This document shows positions 23,954-33,197 of a stretch of DNA of 64,000 nucleotides, piece by piece. The stretch comes from Candidatus Methanoperedens sp. BLZ2 (GTDB lineage: Archaea > Halobacteriota > Methanosarcinia > Methanosarcinales > Methanoperedenaceae). The DNA is taken from positions 40,985 through 104,984 of the forward strand of contig NZ_NTMG01000040.1 of the NCBI RefSeq assembly GCF_002487355.1. The letters are read 5' to 3'. Positions within the stretch are counted from its first letter, which is position 1. Each line of letters starts with the position of its first letter. The position numbers and the translations under genes are program-made. The notes under the pieces were generated by a model. That model was not told where the DNA came from and did not search any database. It worked only from the letters and a program-made list of their open reading frames with translations.

Positions 23954-26365
23954 TCACTTTAAAGCATTCACCAAAAAATCCTTTAACAACTGTCTCTCTT
24001 GTTGGAATACTCTACCGCGTTCTCCGTGGTCATTCCTTAAAAACCCCTTCAGAAATGGAATATATTCATTATTTACGTGAAGTATATCTAAACCCCGTCT
24101 TTTGTCCTGTAGTAAAGTGCGCAATGTGAACAAATCGAGAGCCCATCCAGCTTTATATTTTTCGCTCCCAAGGTGGCGAAAAATTTCCCGAACCATCCCT
24201 TCGCCCTTGCTTTTACCTTTATCATGATACTCCCCTTCCAAAGCCTCATCTAAAGACTGATCACCGCAATATGCAAGATTGTAACCTATATTTACCGAGG
24301 CGGCATCAATATCTATATAGAGCATGCCTATATATTTTTCAATTATATCCTCCCTTTTACAAAATATGCCTAGCCCTACCATCATACCACGCTGAACCCA
24401 TTTGTTAGTCTCTTTCATATAAGAATGTTCTAGAAATTGTATAGCTTTTTGCGTTCCTATGCATGCTAGATAGTAACATGAATGTTCACGAATTATTAGA
24501 GAGGAATAACCATTGCCAATATTTTGCTGATATGCTTTGATAAGGTTATCTGTAATTAAATCGCTTTTATGTTTAGAACTGAGATTTTCCTTGAGCATAT
24601 CTTCCAAGAAGGCGGCAACTTCTGCTGGCGTAGATACTTTTAGAGTTAGCGCTAAATATTCTGCGCTTTGTTGCATACTTTTTAAGATGTATTTTGCGAC
24701 ATAGTATTCTTGGAAGGACTTGTGGATAAAGTAGTAGTAACCACCGTATCCACCTATCAGAAAGGATCGAAGACATATATCATCAATTAATTGAGAAGAT
24801 GGAATAGGTTGAAAGCGAAGAGCATGACCTTCTATTAGCTTAGATATTTCTATTCTTGTAAACTTCACGGTTTTGTAAAGCTCATCGCCATATGCATATG
24901 AAGATGGGACACTCTTTTGGTATGTTAACCAAGCAATTTCCTCCAAAAGTTCCGCCTTATCATCCCATTTTAATTTCGAATCAGGCTTAACTGCCTCATT
25001 CTTCAACCACTTTTCTGTATAGGCTTCATATAATTTTGCTTTACTCCATTCAATTTCGAGCATTTTCTGCGAATCGATAAAAATATCAAGTATCATAGTC
25101 AACATCAAAGGGCGCTGCGCCAAATTCAGAAGTTCTTTGCTATGCTGGATTTTTATGATAATATTTTCAGATATCTTATCTTCCCTAACTCTCTTGCTAT
25201 CGCAGAAAGCAATAATATACTCTTTCACTGAGTCGGCAAATTTTAACGGCAACAACTCAATTTTTTTCAGATAATTTTGTTGTATTACTGATTCGGATAA
25301 ATTGAGTTCATAGAAATTTTTTCTACAAGACAAAACTGATTGGAGCTTAAACATGTCACTATACAAGCTTTTATTTATTGAATGTTGGCTAAGCTCCATA
25401 ACCATCTCATCTAAGCCGTCAAATAGAAAAATAATATATTTTTTATATATAAATGAAGTAAACTGATCATAAGTAAGTGGAAGTGGATTCATAGGTTGTG
25501 TGTGTAAATGTTGCCACAACTGCGATAATGTTCTGCCACTTTTATCTCCTGAATATGCGATATCTCGGAGAGGAATGTAGATAGGTATTATATCATTGGA
25601 TTTTTCTACAAAACTATCCACCATAATTGTGAAAACTCGCTTCAAAATAGTGGTCTTTCCTTGTCCTGCATCACCTAATAATAGAATACTGTTGCCTGAA
25701 GATAAATCGGAGATCAAATATTCTATGAGTTCTTCAGACCGGACAGCTCCCATATAATTTGCCCAAGGGGGTGATATGAATAATTTTTCTCCTCCTATAA
25801 TTTCTCCAATTAATAGGCTAGTGGAACCAGGTGCAATGGTCCCAAAAATAGAATCTCTTTCTTTCTGGAGGTAAATAGAGATATTCTTGTTCGTTTCTTT
25901 TTCAAACACTTCAAATGGAGACAAAAGTTTTGGAACTATAGTTTCCTTCTTATCTTTAATTTTAGCAGCTGGGGACTGTCCCAAAATTTCTGTAATTGCG
26001 TCCAATAACAGAGCAAACTCTTCATTGTCTGATATTCCATCCCAATCCATAAGTTTAGCTGCTTCCATCCTCCTAAATAGAAGAGGAGGTTTCACTTCTT
26101 CAATAAAAACTGGAACGAGAATTCCTCGACTATAACCTTCTTCTGCTTCGGTTTTTACATAATTTGATTTTACAGACTCTTTTGACCATAGAACCACCAG
26201 ACATTTTGAAGCCCCAAGTTCTTCTTCAATAACATCGTGAGAGTTTTGCCCGATAGGGATGATTCGATCCCACCAAACCGAATAACCACGTTGCTCAAGC
26301 GCTTCTGAGATTATTCTTGCCTTGGGTCGATCTTCGCTTTTGTAACTAAGGAAGATGTCACTCAT
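23954..26365 (-). CDS. TIR - NACHT STAND protein with HEAT-like tail
   Basis: This 803-residue protein has an N-terminal TIR domain (1-130; IFLSYKSEDRPKA, YSVWWDRIIP, NYVKTEAEEGYS with the likely catalytic Glu). A NACHT ATPase follows (about 215-400) with P-loop GDAGQGKTT near 230 and Walker B IIFLFDGLDEM near 312. The C-terminal half is helical with HEAT-like units. TIR-NACHT proteins act as immune sensors that deplete NAD when triggered. It is AT-rich, in contrast to the DUF4062-NACHT gene downstream. The MazG-like gene follows after 19 bases. Confidence 0.85.
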   Translation of the reverse strand: MSDIFLSYKSEDRPKARIISEALEQRGYSVWWDRIIPIGQNSHDVIEEELGASKCLVVLWSKESVKSNYVKTEAEEGYSRGILVPVFIEEVKPPLLFRRMEAAKLMDWDGISDNEEFALLLDAITEILGQSPAAKIKDKKETIVPKLLSPFEVFEKETNKNISIYLQKERDSIFGTIAPGSTSLLIGEIIGGEKLFISPPWANYMGAVRSEELIEYLISDLSSGNSILLLGDAGQGKTTILKRVFTIMVDSFVEKSNDIIPIYIPLRDIAYSGDKSGRTLSQLWQHLHTQPMNPLPLTYDQFTSFIYKKYIIFLFDGLDEMVMELSQHSINKSLYSDMFKLQSVLSCRKNFYELNLSESVIQQNYLKKIELLPLKFADSVKEYIIAFCDSKRVREDKISENIIIKIQHSKELLNLAQRPLMLTMILDIFIDSQKMLEIEWSKAKLYEAYTEKWLKNEAVKPDSKLKWDDKAELLEEIAWLTYQKSVPSSYAYGDELYKTVKFTRIEISKLIEGHALRFQPIPSSQLIDDICLRSFLIGGYGGYYYFIHKSFQEYYVAKYILKSMQQSAEYLALTLKVSTPAEVAAFLEDMLKENLSSKHKSDLITDNLIKAYQQNIGNGYSSLIIREHSCYYLACIGTQKAIQFLEHSYMKETNKWVQRGMMVGLGIFCKREDIIEKYIGMLYIDIDAASVNIGYNLAYCGDQSLDEALEGEYHDKGKSKGEGMVREIFRHLGSEKYKAGWALDLFTLRTLLQDKRRGLDILHVNNEYIPFLKGFLRNDHGERGRVFQQERQLLKDFLVNALK

Positions 26366-26619
26366 ATCAGATTCTCCATTATTTCCACCAAATCTTTATA
26401 TAAGGCTAAGAATTCCAGATCAAAAACTCCAAATCTAAATGATTATCATGCAGTTCAAGTATTTATAAATTGATCGGATTTCATCACAAATTGAATTATT
26501 ATGATACTATCGTATTACCACCTTAGCTCTCGGGGAGCATGCGAGAAGCATCACGATAATGCAAAAAATTGATGCTTTTCTATATCATATGTTTTTATAT
26601 ATTGTAGTTGTCTGAACAT

Positions 26620-27036
26620 ATGATGTCAAATATTTATAATCTTTTCATTAGTCATTCATGGATTTATGGCGATGCTTATGAAAAATTGATTATGCTTCTT
26701 GATAATCGGCCCTATTTTTTTTATAATAATTATTCAATACCTAAAAATGATCCAGTACATACTAATGGAACAGATAGAGAATTATATGATGCCATTAAGA
26801 ACAAAATCTCGCCATCAAGCGTTGTATTGATTATGGCGGGAGTATATTCTTCGTATAGTAAATGGATAAACAAAGAGATTAAAATTGCAAAGGTGGAGTT
26901 TTCAAAACCTAAAAAAATTATTGGAATTGAACCGTGGTGGTCTGAAAAAACATCTACATTGGTGAAAGCTAATGCTGATCTGATTGTTAGGTGGAATACA
27001 GAATCAATTGTATCAGCAATAAGAGAATTATCATAG
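26620..27036 (+). CDS. TIR-like protein (MTH538/ThsB type)
   Basis: This 139-residue single-domain protein has the MTH538/DUF1863 TIR-like pattern: NLFISHSWIYGDAYEKL at the start, YNNYSIPKNDP, SSVVLIMAGVYSSYSKWINKEI with the conserved Trp and Glu, and IIGIEPWW. This is the family of ThsB in Thoeris, which makes an NAD-derived signal on phage infection. I chose ATG 26620; TTTTTATATATT at 26591-26602 is a good TATA box and would give an almost leaderless transcript. It converges on the RyR-SLATT gene with a 51-base gap. No ThsA with SIR2 or Macro domain is seen nearby. Confidence 0.78.
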   Translation: MMSNIYNLFISHSWIYGDAYEKLIMLLDNRPYFFYNNYSIPKNDPVHTNGTDRELYDAIKNKISPSSVVLIMAGVYSSYSKWINKEIKIAKVEFSKPKKIIGIEPWWSEKTSTLVKANADLIVRWNTESIVSAIRELS

Positions 27037-27087
27037 GAAGGATTTAATAAGGAACTAATCTGTAGAGTTCAAGATTCACCTTTCCTT

Positions 27088-28467
27088 TTATATGAACCAT
27101 TCTGTTTCGAGCATCAAACGCAGCCATTCTCGATGCTCTGCTCTAAGAAGCTCTTCACAACGCCAGAGAAGGTTCAGTACCTGCGTTGCATTAAGTTTAT
27201 CCCTGTTTATCTCCTGTTCTAGCTTCTCATCCATCTTTTCAAGAGCTTTTTGTTTTGATCTGTATATCGCTGCACTCCTGGCATATTCATTAGTTGACCT
27301 GAAGGTGCGGATGCCTGCACCTACCACGGGAATGGATGCTGCAAGCAAGAGTAAAAATACACTGAAACCATGAAGCAGAGGAATAAAGATATCAATAATA
27401 AAATGTGTAAAAACTAAAATAATGCTTATAAAAAAGAGCGGAACTGGCAGATATTTAGAAGACCTATCACTATTTTCATAACGTATTGCCTGTTTACTAA
27501 AATACTCCCGCTGAACCGATATACGTTTTTCCCGATAATATTTCACCATTGCTACAAGTTTTTTTTCATCGATCTTGCTAATATCAGGCTGAGGAGGATC
27601 CGATAGCATCTCTTCTTCTTTGATACATTGATCAATCGATGGACATGATATGCTGTCGATCCTATCTATTTCCTTTAACATCCGGTCTTTCCAATCTTTT
27701 ATTTCTGCCTTGTTTTCAGACTTATGGCACAAACAGGGATCTACCAGAAAATGGAACTTTAAAGACCTGAATAATTCAGCCCTGTGGCGGTACAAAAACC
27801 AGTTCTTTTGATATTTCTTAAAAAGACCAACAATTACGGCAAAAAAAGCAATAGCTGCTACAAAAAACTCTGCATATGTGATCAAATCATCTGGAATAAC
27901 GGTTGCTAATCCCTCTGTCCCAGGAAACTGCCTGGAAATAATATCCCCAAGTTCTTTAACAGCCAGTGATATAATGGCTAATATTATGGCAGTAATACCA
28001 AATACTGTAGCCGTTTTTGCAAACCTTCTATGCGATCTTTGTAATCTGATAGCTTTTTTATCAGAATCGTCATATTTGCCCCAGAGACTCTTATGAAGAA
28101 TTTCAAGCGCATCTCTTATTGAGGCATAGCGAATATTGATCTCTATGCCTGTATCATGCATATCGTAATTTGGAACTTTCATTGAATTTCTTTCGATATT
28201 ATATCCTAAAGCGACTATTGCTTTGAGGGTCTCCATGGCAGCTTTTCGATCATATTCTTTATCAGATTCATTCAAATTTTCATAAGCCACCAGGCAAGGA
28301 TGCTCTTTTTTTTCGTCATCTCGCTTTGGGCCGAATTTCCATCCTTCGGATATACGCTGGCGGGCCCAATTATCATGGGCATTCTTTGAAAGAAGCTCTG
28401 TCAACTCAAGAATATCATCTGTGAGTTCTATATCCAAGGTATCAATAGGCTTTGGCGTGTATTCCAT
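27088..28467 (-). CDS. RyR domain + double SLATT membrane protein
   Basis: Residues 8-95 look like a prokaryotic RyR domain (ELLSKNAHDNWARQRISEGW, then GPKRDDEKKEHPCLVAYENL). The rest contains two SLATT-like units, each a helix followed by a transmembrane pair: about 150-220 (TATVFGITAIILAIISLAV and a second segment) and 340-392, the second framed by YYREKRISVQREYFSKQAIR and a long C-terminal helix. SLATT proteins are predicted pore-forming effectors of nucleotide-signal systems, and RyR domains occur as their sensor partners. The convergent ThsB-like TIR gene is 51 bases away, so this could be the effector for a TIR-made signal. That link is inferred. Confidence 0.68.
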   Translation of the reverse strand: MEYTPKPIDTLDIELTDDILELTELLSKNAHDNWARQRISEGWKFGPKRDDEKKEHPCLVAYENLNESDKEYDRKAAMETLKAIVALGYNIERNSMKVPNYDMHDTGIEINIRYASIRDALEILHKSLWGKYDDSDKKAIRLQRSHRRFAKTATVFGITAIILAIISLAVKELGDIISRQFPGTEGLATVIPDDLITYAEFFVAAIAFFAVIVGLFKKYQKNWFLYRHRAELFRSLKFHFLVDPCLCHKSENKAEIKDWKDRMLKEIDRIDSISCPSIDQCIKEEEMLSDPPQPDISKIDEKKLVAMVKYYREKRISVQREYFSKQAIRYENSDRSSKYLPVPLFFISIILVFTHFIIDIFIPLLHGFSVFLLLLAASIPVVGAGIRTFRSTNEYARSAAIYRSKQKALEKMDEKLEQEINRDKLNATQVLNLLWRCEELLRAEHREWLRLMLETEWFI

Positions 28468-28587
28468 TATTCACCCTTTAGGCTTCTTTATAGATCAATC
28501 AAAGACTATATCGGCAATCATACTTTATGAATATATCGAAGAATATAAATCCATTAGAGTAAAAAGGTAATATCTGATGGGGAAACC

Positions 28588-29102
28588 TTGGTCATAAAAA
28601 CACTGAAACAAATTGATGTCTTCATTTCCTCGCCAAGTGATGTGGATGAAGAGAAAAAGATTGCCTTAAAGGTCATAGAGGAGTTGAATTCAAGGCCTTA
28701 CATTTCTGACAAATTTGCTATCAAAGCTTTAGAATACAAAACAGAAGTGCCACCCGTTGTTGGCATTACACCACAAAGGACTGTTGATCTCTATATGATG
28801 AAGGCTGATCAAGCTAATATTCTTATATGCATCCTATGGAGCAGGATGGGGACTCCTGTCTTCGATGAAGAAACAAATAAAAAATATCAGTCGGGCACAG
28901 AATATGAGTTCACAACAGCCTATAATTTCTGTTTCATACTTCGATTTTTGTTATTGTTCCAGGAAGGGAAGAGATTAAGTGGTATGCAATTATACGGGAA
29001 ATAAATGACATGGATAAATCGTTTCTGGATATTGTTTTTAGATGTGACCTCGATAATACTCAAGTCAAATCGGCAATTTATGATTTTTCATACAATTTAT
29101 AA
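28588..29102 (+). pseudogene. Decayed DUF4062 gene with frameshift
   Basis: The first 105 or so codons, from TTG 28588, give a good DUF4062 start (IDVFISSPSDVDEEKKIAL, ILICILWSRMGTPV, SGTEYEFTTAYN). After this the frame becomes nonsense and stops at 29004. Another frame from about 28953 continues plausibly (EEIKWYAIIREINDMDKSFL) to a stop at 29102. A frameshift or small deletion near 28930 is the simplest reading. Full DUF4062 proteins are usually followed by an NTPase, which is missing, so this is a remnant or a short stand-alone domain that has broken. Confidence 0.55.
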
Positions 29103-29168
29103 GACAAGAAAATGAATTCAGTCCGATAATGTTGAGGATTTCAAATACACATTTAGGTGAGTGATAAT

Positions 29169-30053
29169 ATGGAGGAATACCATTATTTTGTAGCTCATGA
29201 ATTTACTTCAAAACATAGAGACGATCTCCGAGAAGCTATTGATCAAGCCTTTAAAGGAACCGGATTAAATGCATGCTATGGGGACTTGGAATTTAGAAGT
29301 GGGGAACATATTTTGAAAAAAATAGAGGATAGGATACTTGCAACACAATTTGGTATCTATGATATCACGAATGAAAATCCAAATGTTTATCTTGAGTTAG
29401 GTTTAGCAAAAGGTGCCGGTAAAACATTATATATAATCTGTAAGAAAGGTACAAAGATTCGTGCTGATTTGCAGGGACTTGATAGAATCGAATATGAGAA
29501 TTGTGAGAACCTAACCGATGAGATAAAGAAAAAAATAAGCGAAAAAGAGTTTGAAAGGATTAACATGATAAAAGCTCAAAGAAAAACGTATGAAAATTAT
29601 ACGATGTATGAAGAAAATGTACTGACTAATTGTGTTAGATTATACAAAGCTGAATTGTTACTCCATAAACAGGGATATGATGTTGAGGACAAAGAAGCAC
29701 ACTCACAGAAAGCGTGGTTTGCTGATTTATCGTTAAGAAAAGACCACATTATCTATGGCCCCTATGAAGAATTAGATGAACAAGGAAATTATATAGCATT
29801 TTTTAATATAAAAATAAATGATAACCAATCAATGGAACAAATTTTATTACTTGATGTAGCTGGAGCTGGTGGTGGTGAAAGGATAGTTTATGGAACTGAT
29901 TTTAATAGACCTTTTGTATATCAGCTTTTTGGGGTCAGATTCAATTATCATGGCAAAGGAAAGTTGGAATATAGGGTTTATAATTTAAGAACATTAAAAA
30001 TAAAAATATGGATTGATTACGTGGCTTTAGTAAAACCATCGATGCCAATTTAA
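29169..30053 (+). CDS. NDT/TIR-like domain + jelly-roll protein, copy 1
   Basis: The N-terminal 125 residues resemble nucleoside deoxyribosyltransferase/TIR-like folds: YHYFVAHEF, then FRSGEHILKKIEDRI, and FGIYDITNENPNVYLELG, where NPNV..ELG is the signature with the likely catalytic Glu. A charged helix (125-165) leads to a beta-sandwich (165-290) with IIYGPYEELDEQGNY and KLEYRVYNL, like carbohydrate-binding jelly rolls. Copy 2 follows at 30344 at an estimated 70 percent identity. I chose ATG 29169 because GGTGA lies about nine bases upstream and the same ATG is kept in copy 2; GTG 29157 is the alternative. It may be a NAD- or nucleotide-cleaving effector with a ligand-binding tail. Confidence 0.7.
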   Translation: MEEYHYFVAHEFTSKHRDDLREAIDQAFKGTGLNACYGDLEFRSGEHILKKIEDRILATQFGIYDITNENPNVYLELGLAKGAGKTLYIICKKGTKIRADLQGLDRIEYENCENLTDEIKKKISEKEFERINMIKAQRKTYENYTMYEENVLTNCVRLYKAELLLHKQGYDVEDKEAHSQKAWFADLSLRKDHIIYGPYEELDEQGNYIAFFNIKINDNQSMEQILLLDVAGAGGGERIVYGTDFNRPFVYQLFGVRFNYHGKGKLEYRVYNLRTLKIKIWIDYVALVKPSMPI

Positions 30054-30343
30054 TAAACAAGTAGAATACCGTTCAAAATCCAACTCTGCGCCTGAAAAGA
30101 TAAACAAAACACTGAAAATTGTAACACTGCAAAACCATCGAGAATCCACAAGATGCCCTCGGCCTCGGTCGGGGGTAAATGACTGCAACACGCGCTCGTT
30201 CTCATGCTCGGATAAGTAAGAAAAACAGAAAACTCAGTGCACAATTTAAAATTAGGCGCTCTCTATCGAAAATAAATACCAGCAAATATAAAAAGTAAAA
30301 AGAACAATTTATAATAAAAAGATGATAATTGGAGAATAATGAT

Positions 30344-31216
30344 ATGGAGGAATACCACTATTTTGTAGCTCATGGATTTAGCGGGGGAATGAGTGAAGAT
30401 TTCCAACAGGCTATTAATCTAGCCTTTATAGAAACAGGATTAAAAGCATTATATTGGGACCGAGAATTTAAGAGTGGAGAACATATTTTAAAGAAAATTG
30501 AGGAGAGGATACTTACAACACAATTTGGTATCTATGATATTACGAATCAAAATCCAAATGTCAGTTTGGAGTTAGGCTTGGCAAAAGGTGCAGGTAAATC
30601 ATTGTATATCATTTGTCAGAAGGGTACGAAAATCCTCTCTGATCTACAAGGACTCGAAAGAATCGAGTATGAGGATTATAAGGACCTAACCAATAAGATA
30701 AAGGGATATATAATTAAAAGTGAGTCTGAAAGGATTAACGAGATAAAAGCTCAAAGAAAAACTTATGAAAAGCACATGATGCCAGAAGAAGATGTGCTGA
30801 AGAATTGTGTTAAATTATATAAAGCTGAATGGTTACATCATAAATTTGGTATTGAGGTTGAGGATAAAGAAGCACATTCACAGAAAGCATGGTTTGCCGA
30901 TTTATCGGAGTTAAGAGACCACGTTATATATGGTCCCTATGAAGAATTAAACGAACAAGGAAATTATATTGCATTTTTTAAGATAAAAATAGACGACAAT
31001 CAATCAATAGAACCGATTTTATTTCTTGATGTTGCTGGAGGTGGTGGTGGTGGAAGGATGCTTTGCGGAATTGATTTTGATAAGCCTTTAACATATCAGC
31101 TATTTGCGATTAGATTCAATTATCCTGGCAAAGGAAAGATGGAATATAGAGTTCATAATCGAAAAAAACAGAATTTAAAAGTATGGATTGATTATGTGGC
31201 TATAGTAAAACCATGA
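30344..31216 (+). CDS. NDT/TIR-like domain + jelly-roll protein, copy 2
   Basis: This is the tandem paralogue of the gene at 29169-30053. It keeps all main motifs (YHYFVAHGF, FKSGEHILKKIEERI, FGIYDITNQNPNVSLELG, VIYGPYEELNEQGNY, KVWIDYVAIVKP). Differences are spread over the whole length, so the duplication is not very recent and both copies are under selection. GGAG about nine bases before ATG 30344 decides the start; the upstream TTG at 30329 is less likely. The 275-base spacer has no gene but includes a GC-richer patch at about 30150-30210. The two proteins may form a heteromer. Confidence 0.7.
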   Translation: MEEYHYFVAHGFSGGMSEDFQQAINLAFIETGLKALYWDREFKSGEHILKKIEERILTTQFGIYDITNQNPNVSLELGLAKGAGKSLYIICQKGTKILSDLQGLERIEYEDYKDLTNKIKGYIIKSESERINEIKAQRKTYEKHMMPEEDVLKNCVKLYKAEWLHHKFGIEVEDKEAHSQKAWFADLSELRDHVIYGPYEELNEQGNYIAFFKIKIDDNQSIEPILFLDVAGGGGGGRMLCGIDFDKPLTYQLFAIRFNYPGKGKMEYRVHNRKKQNLKVWIDYVAIVKP

Positions 31217-32005
31217 GTATGTAACATTTTTTGCTGAAACTGAGTTCGTATCACAATTATGGAGACTATTATACGAGGTCTAAATGAGGATAGACTATAG
31301 CGTCTGTGGCTATTGTTTTCATGTAAAAGCTTGATAAATGTGCGTATAAACATTATTAGATGCAGAATACTATTTTTATATATTTATAATTAATGAGACA
31401 ATCGCAATCTTGTTTCGCTGTGGCTGGGTGCCAACCATCGTCACAGGAAGTCCTACAATATCCAACTATGTAGCAGTTTCGATTCAGTGAACCAAAGACG
31501 AAGCGAACATTGGTGCAAGGGCCATAGTACACCATAGAAAAGTTGTGTCAATCCTTGGAAATCCTCAGACTACATACGATTGAGCCACTCTTTTTCTGCC
31601 AATAATTTTTGCACCAAAGACTGTAATGTTGTAATGGAAGAACTCATGGTTATATTGAATGTCACTGCATATGATGCTTCTTTCCAGAGTGCCAAGTGAG
31701 GATATGGATAGTTTTAAGGTCGTACTCGAATACCCGATATATCGTTTTGCATCTGACATTGCTTTTTGATCGAGGACAAGGCTGTATTGAGGTCAGAACT
31801 TTGCCTCATGAGGTAGAGTCACTCTACGAGGATAGATCCCCAGAACAAATCTTCTTCTCAGCCGATTCCGTAATGGCTTTTCATGAATTGATTTGGGATA
31901 ATTCGTCGAACAGACCCAACCTTTGACCACTCAAAGTAGCGTTATCTTATGATCGCATTATCATTATTTGCATCCTGAATTTCGTTTTTGTCATAACAGT
32001 GATGG
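31217..32005. other. Long intergenic region with repeat and ORF debris
   Basis: These 789 bases hold the right copy of the island-bracketing repeat (31311-31365). A broken ORF series between about 31690 and 31926 has frames that start and stop in turn (one ends SVMAFHELIWDNSSNRPNL), which looks like debris of a decayed gene. No intact gene is supported. Confidence 0.4.
31311..31365 (+). repeat. Direct repeat right of the defence island
   Basis: This copy matches 13742-13798 in the same orientation, beginning TATTGTTTTC and ending AGATGCAG. It lies about 95 bases after the last defence gene. Confidence 0.45.
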
Positions 32006-33076
32006 TTATTTCGCAATTATTACTCTTGTTCTCCCGTTCTTACCCCGGTTTTCAATGTGTGAATAGACCAATTTAGCATTGACTAACTTGTTTAGCGATT
32101 TATGAAATGTAGTATATCCTTTTCTGGTGCGCTTGCTGAAAGCACAAAATAAATCGCCAGCTTGCGATGTTCCCAGGTCTGAAGCCAGGTTTAGAAGCGC
32201 CGTTTCCGAATCCGTGATTACTTTTAGATATCTTTTCATTCTTTCATTTGAGGCTTCGATGAGTGCAGTATCCACATCTATGAACTCTGCAATAGTAGAG
32301 GCACGCTTTTCAGCAATAATAACTGAACGTTTCAGAAGATCTATTCCAAACCTGATATCTCCTTTAGACACAGCATAGTCAGTGATTTTTTCTATAATTT
32401 CGTTTTTAACAACATTTGAGTATAATCCAATCTTTACTCGCGTATTCAGGATATCAAAGGTTTCGTCCCAGCTATATGATGGAAATTTGATTATTGTGGG
32501 TATGAATACTGAAGTAAGTCCATTATCAAGTAAAGGACACTGGGTGCTGTGCACCGAGCTTAAACCAACAGAAATGGGATATTCTTCGTGGAGTCTAAGA
32601 AAATTGTTCACTATATCAAGGAAAATTTTCCTTGAAACCAGAAAATCCGCATCATCCAGTATCACAAACATACTCTTATTTCTTGTCATAAGTGTTTTTG
32701 CGATCTTCTCATAGAGTTTTTTCAATGCTATTCCTGACGTCGGCGGTTCTATTCCCGTGATCTTTTTATATATCTCGGCAAGCACTGAATAATGTGTTTG
32801 TGTATACCTGCAATTGACATAAGCCAAAATGAGGTTTGAAGGAGATATCTGCTCTGCCTGATCAATGATTTTTTTGAACGATGTGGTCTTCCCCGTACCC
32901 GGAGGACCTAGGCATATTATATTCTGGGGTTGCTTACCTTCTATCCCGGGCGCAATGGAATAACCTATGCTTTTCATTTGTGCCTCTCGATAAAGAAAGG
33001 TTTCGGGGACATACCCGGAATCAAATATTTCTCTATCTTTAAAGAGCGTCTGCTCCCATGTTAGATAATTTTTCAT
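32006..33076 (-). CDS. Orc1/Cdc6-family AAA+ ATPase
   Basis: This 356-residue protein has P-loop GPPGTGKTT near residue 57, Walker B FVILDDADFL near 137, a sensor region and a C-terminal winged helix (about 280-356; TTFHKSLNKLVNAKLVYS). This is the archaeal Orc1/Cdc6 layout, which marks replication origins and loads MCM. It stands beside an integrase and a tRNA gene rather than in a typical chromosomal origin setting, so it is more likely the initiator of an integrated plasmid or virus. I could not find clear origin-recognition-box repeats in the 120 bases upstream. Confidence 0.8.
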   Translation of the reverse strand: MKNYLTWEQTLFKDREIFDSGYVPETFLYREAQMKSIGYSIAPGIEGKQPQNIICLGPPGTGKTTSFKKIIDQAEQISPSNLILAYVNCRYTQTHYSVLAEIYKKITGIEPPTSGIALKKLYEKIAKTLMTRNKSMFVILDDADFLVSRKIFLDIVNNFLRLHEEYPISVGLSSVHSTQCPLLDNGLTSVFIPTIIKFPSYSWDETFDILNTRVKIGLYSNVVKNEIIEKITDYAVSKGDIRFGIDLLKRSVIIAEKRASTIAEFIDVDTALIEASNERMKRYLKVITDSETALLNLASDLGTSQAGDLFCAFSKRTRKGYTTFHKSLNKLVNAKLVYSHIENRGKNGRTRVIIAK

Positions 33077-33197
33077 AGTTCATATCCTGGCGCATATTTT
33101 TGTAAATTGTCAGATGCGCATTTTTGATCCGTGGAAAATTATCCTGCTTAATATTAACTGTTAGTATAGCGTGGTGAAAGTATTCTTGTTTGTTGAA

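Noticed and set aside
30050..30244. 64-residue minus-strand ORF between the tandem NDT-like genes
   Set aside because: It has no recognisable domain and a poor start, and the spacer is more likely non-coding.
31696..31926. 76-residue plus-strand ORF
   Set aside because: Adjacent frames continue and stop in turn, so it looks like gene debris and not an intact gene.
33077..33197. Possible origin-recognition boxes upstream of the Orc1/Cdc6 gene
   Set aside because: I looked for repeated or inverted G-rich boxes and found none that were convincing.
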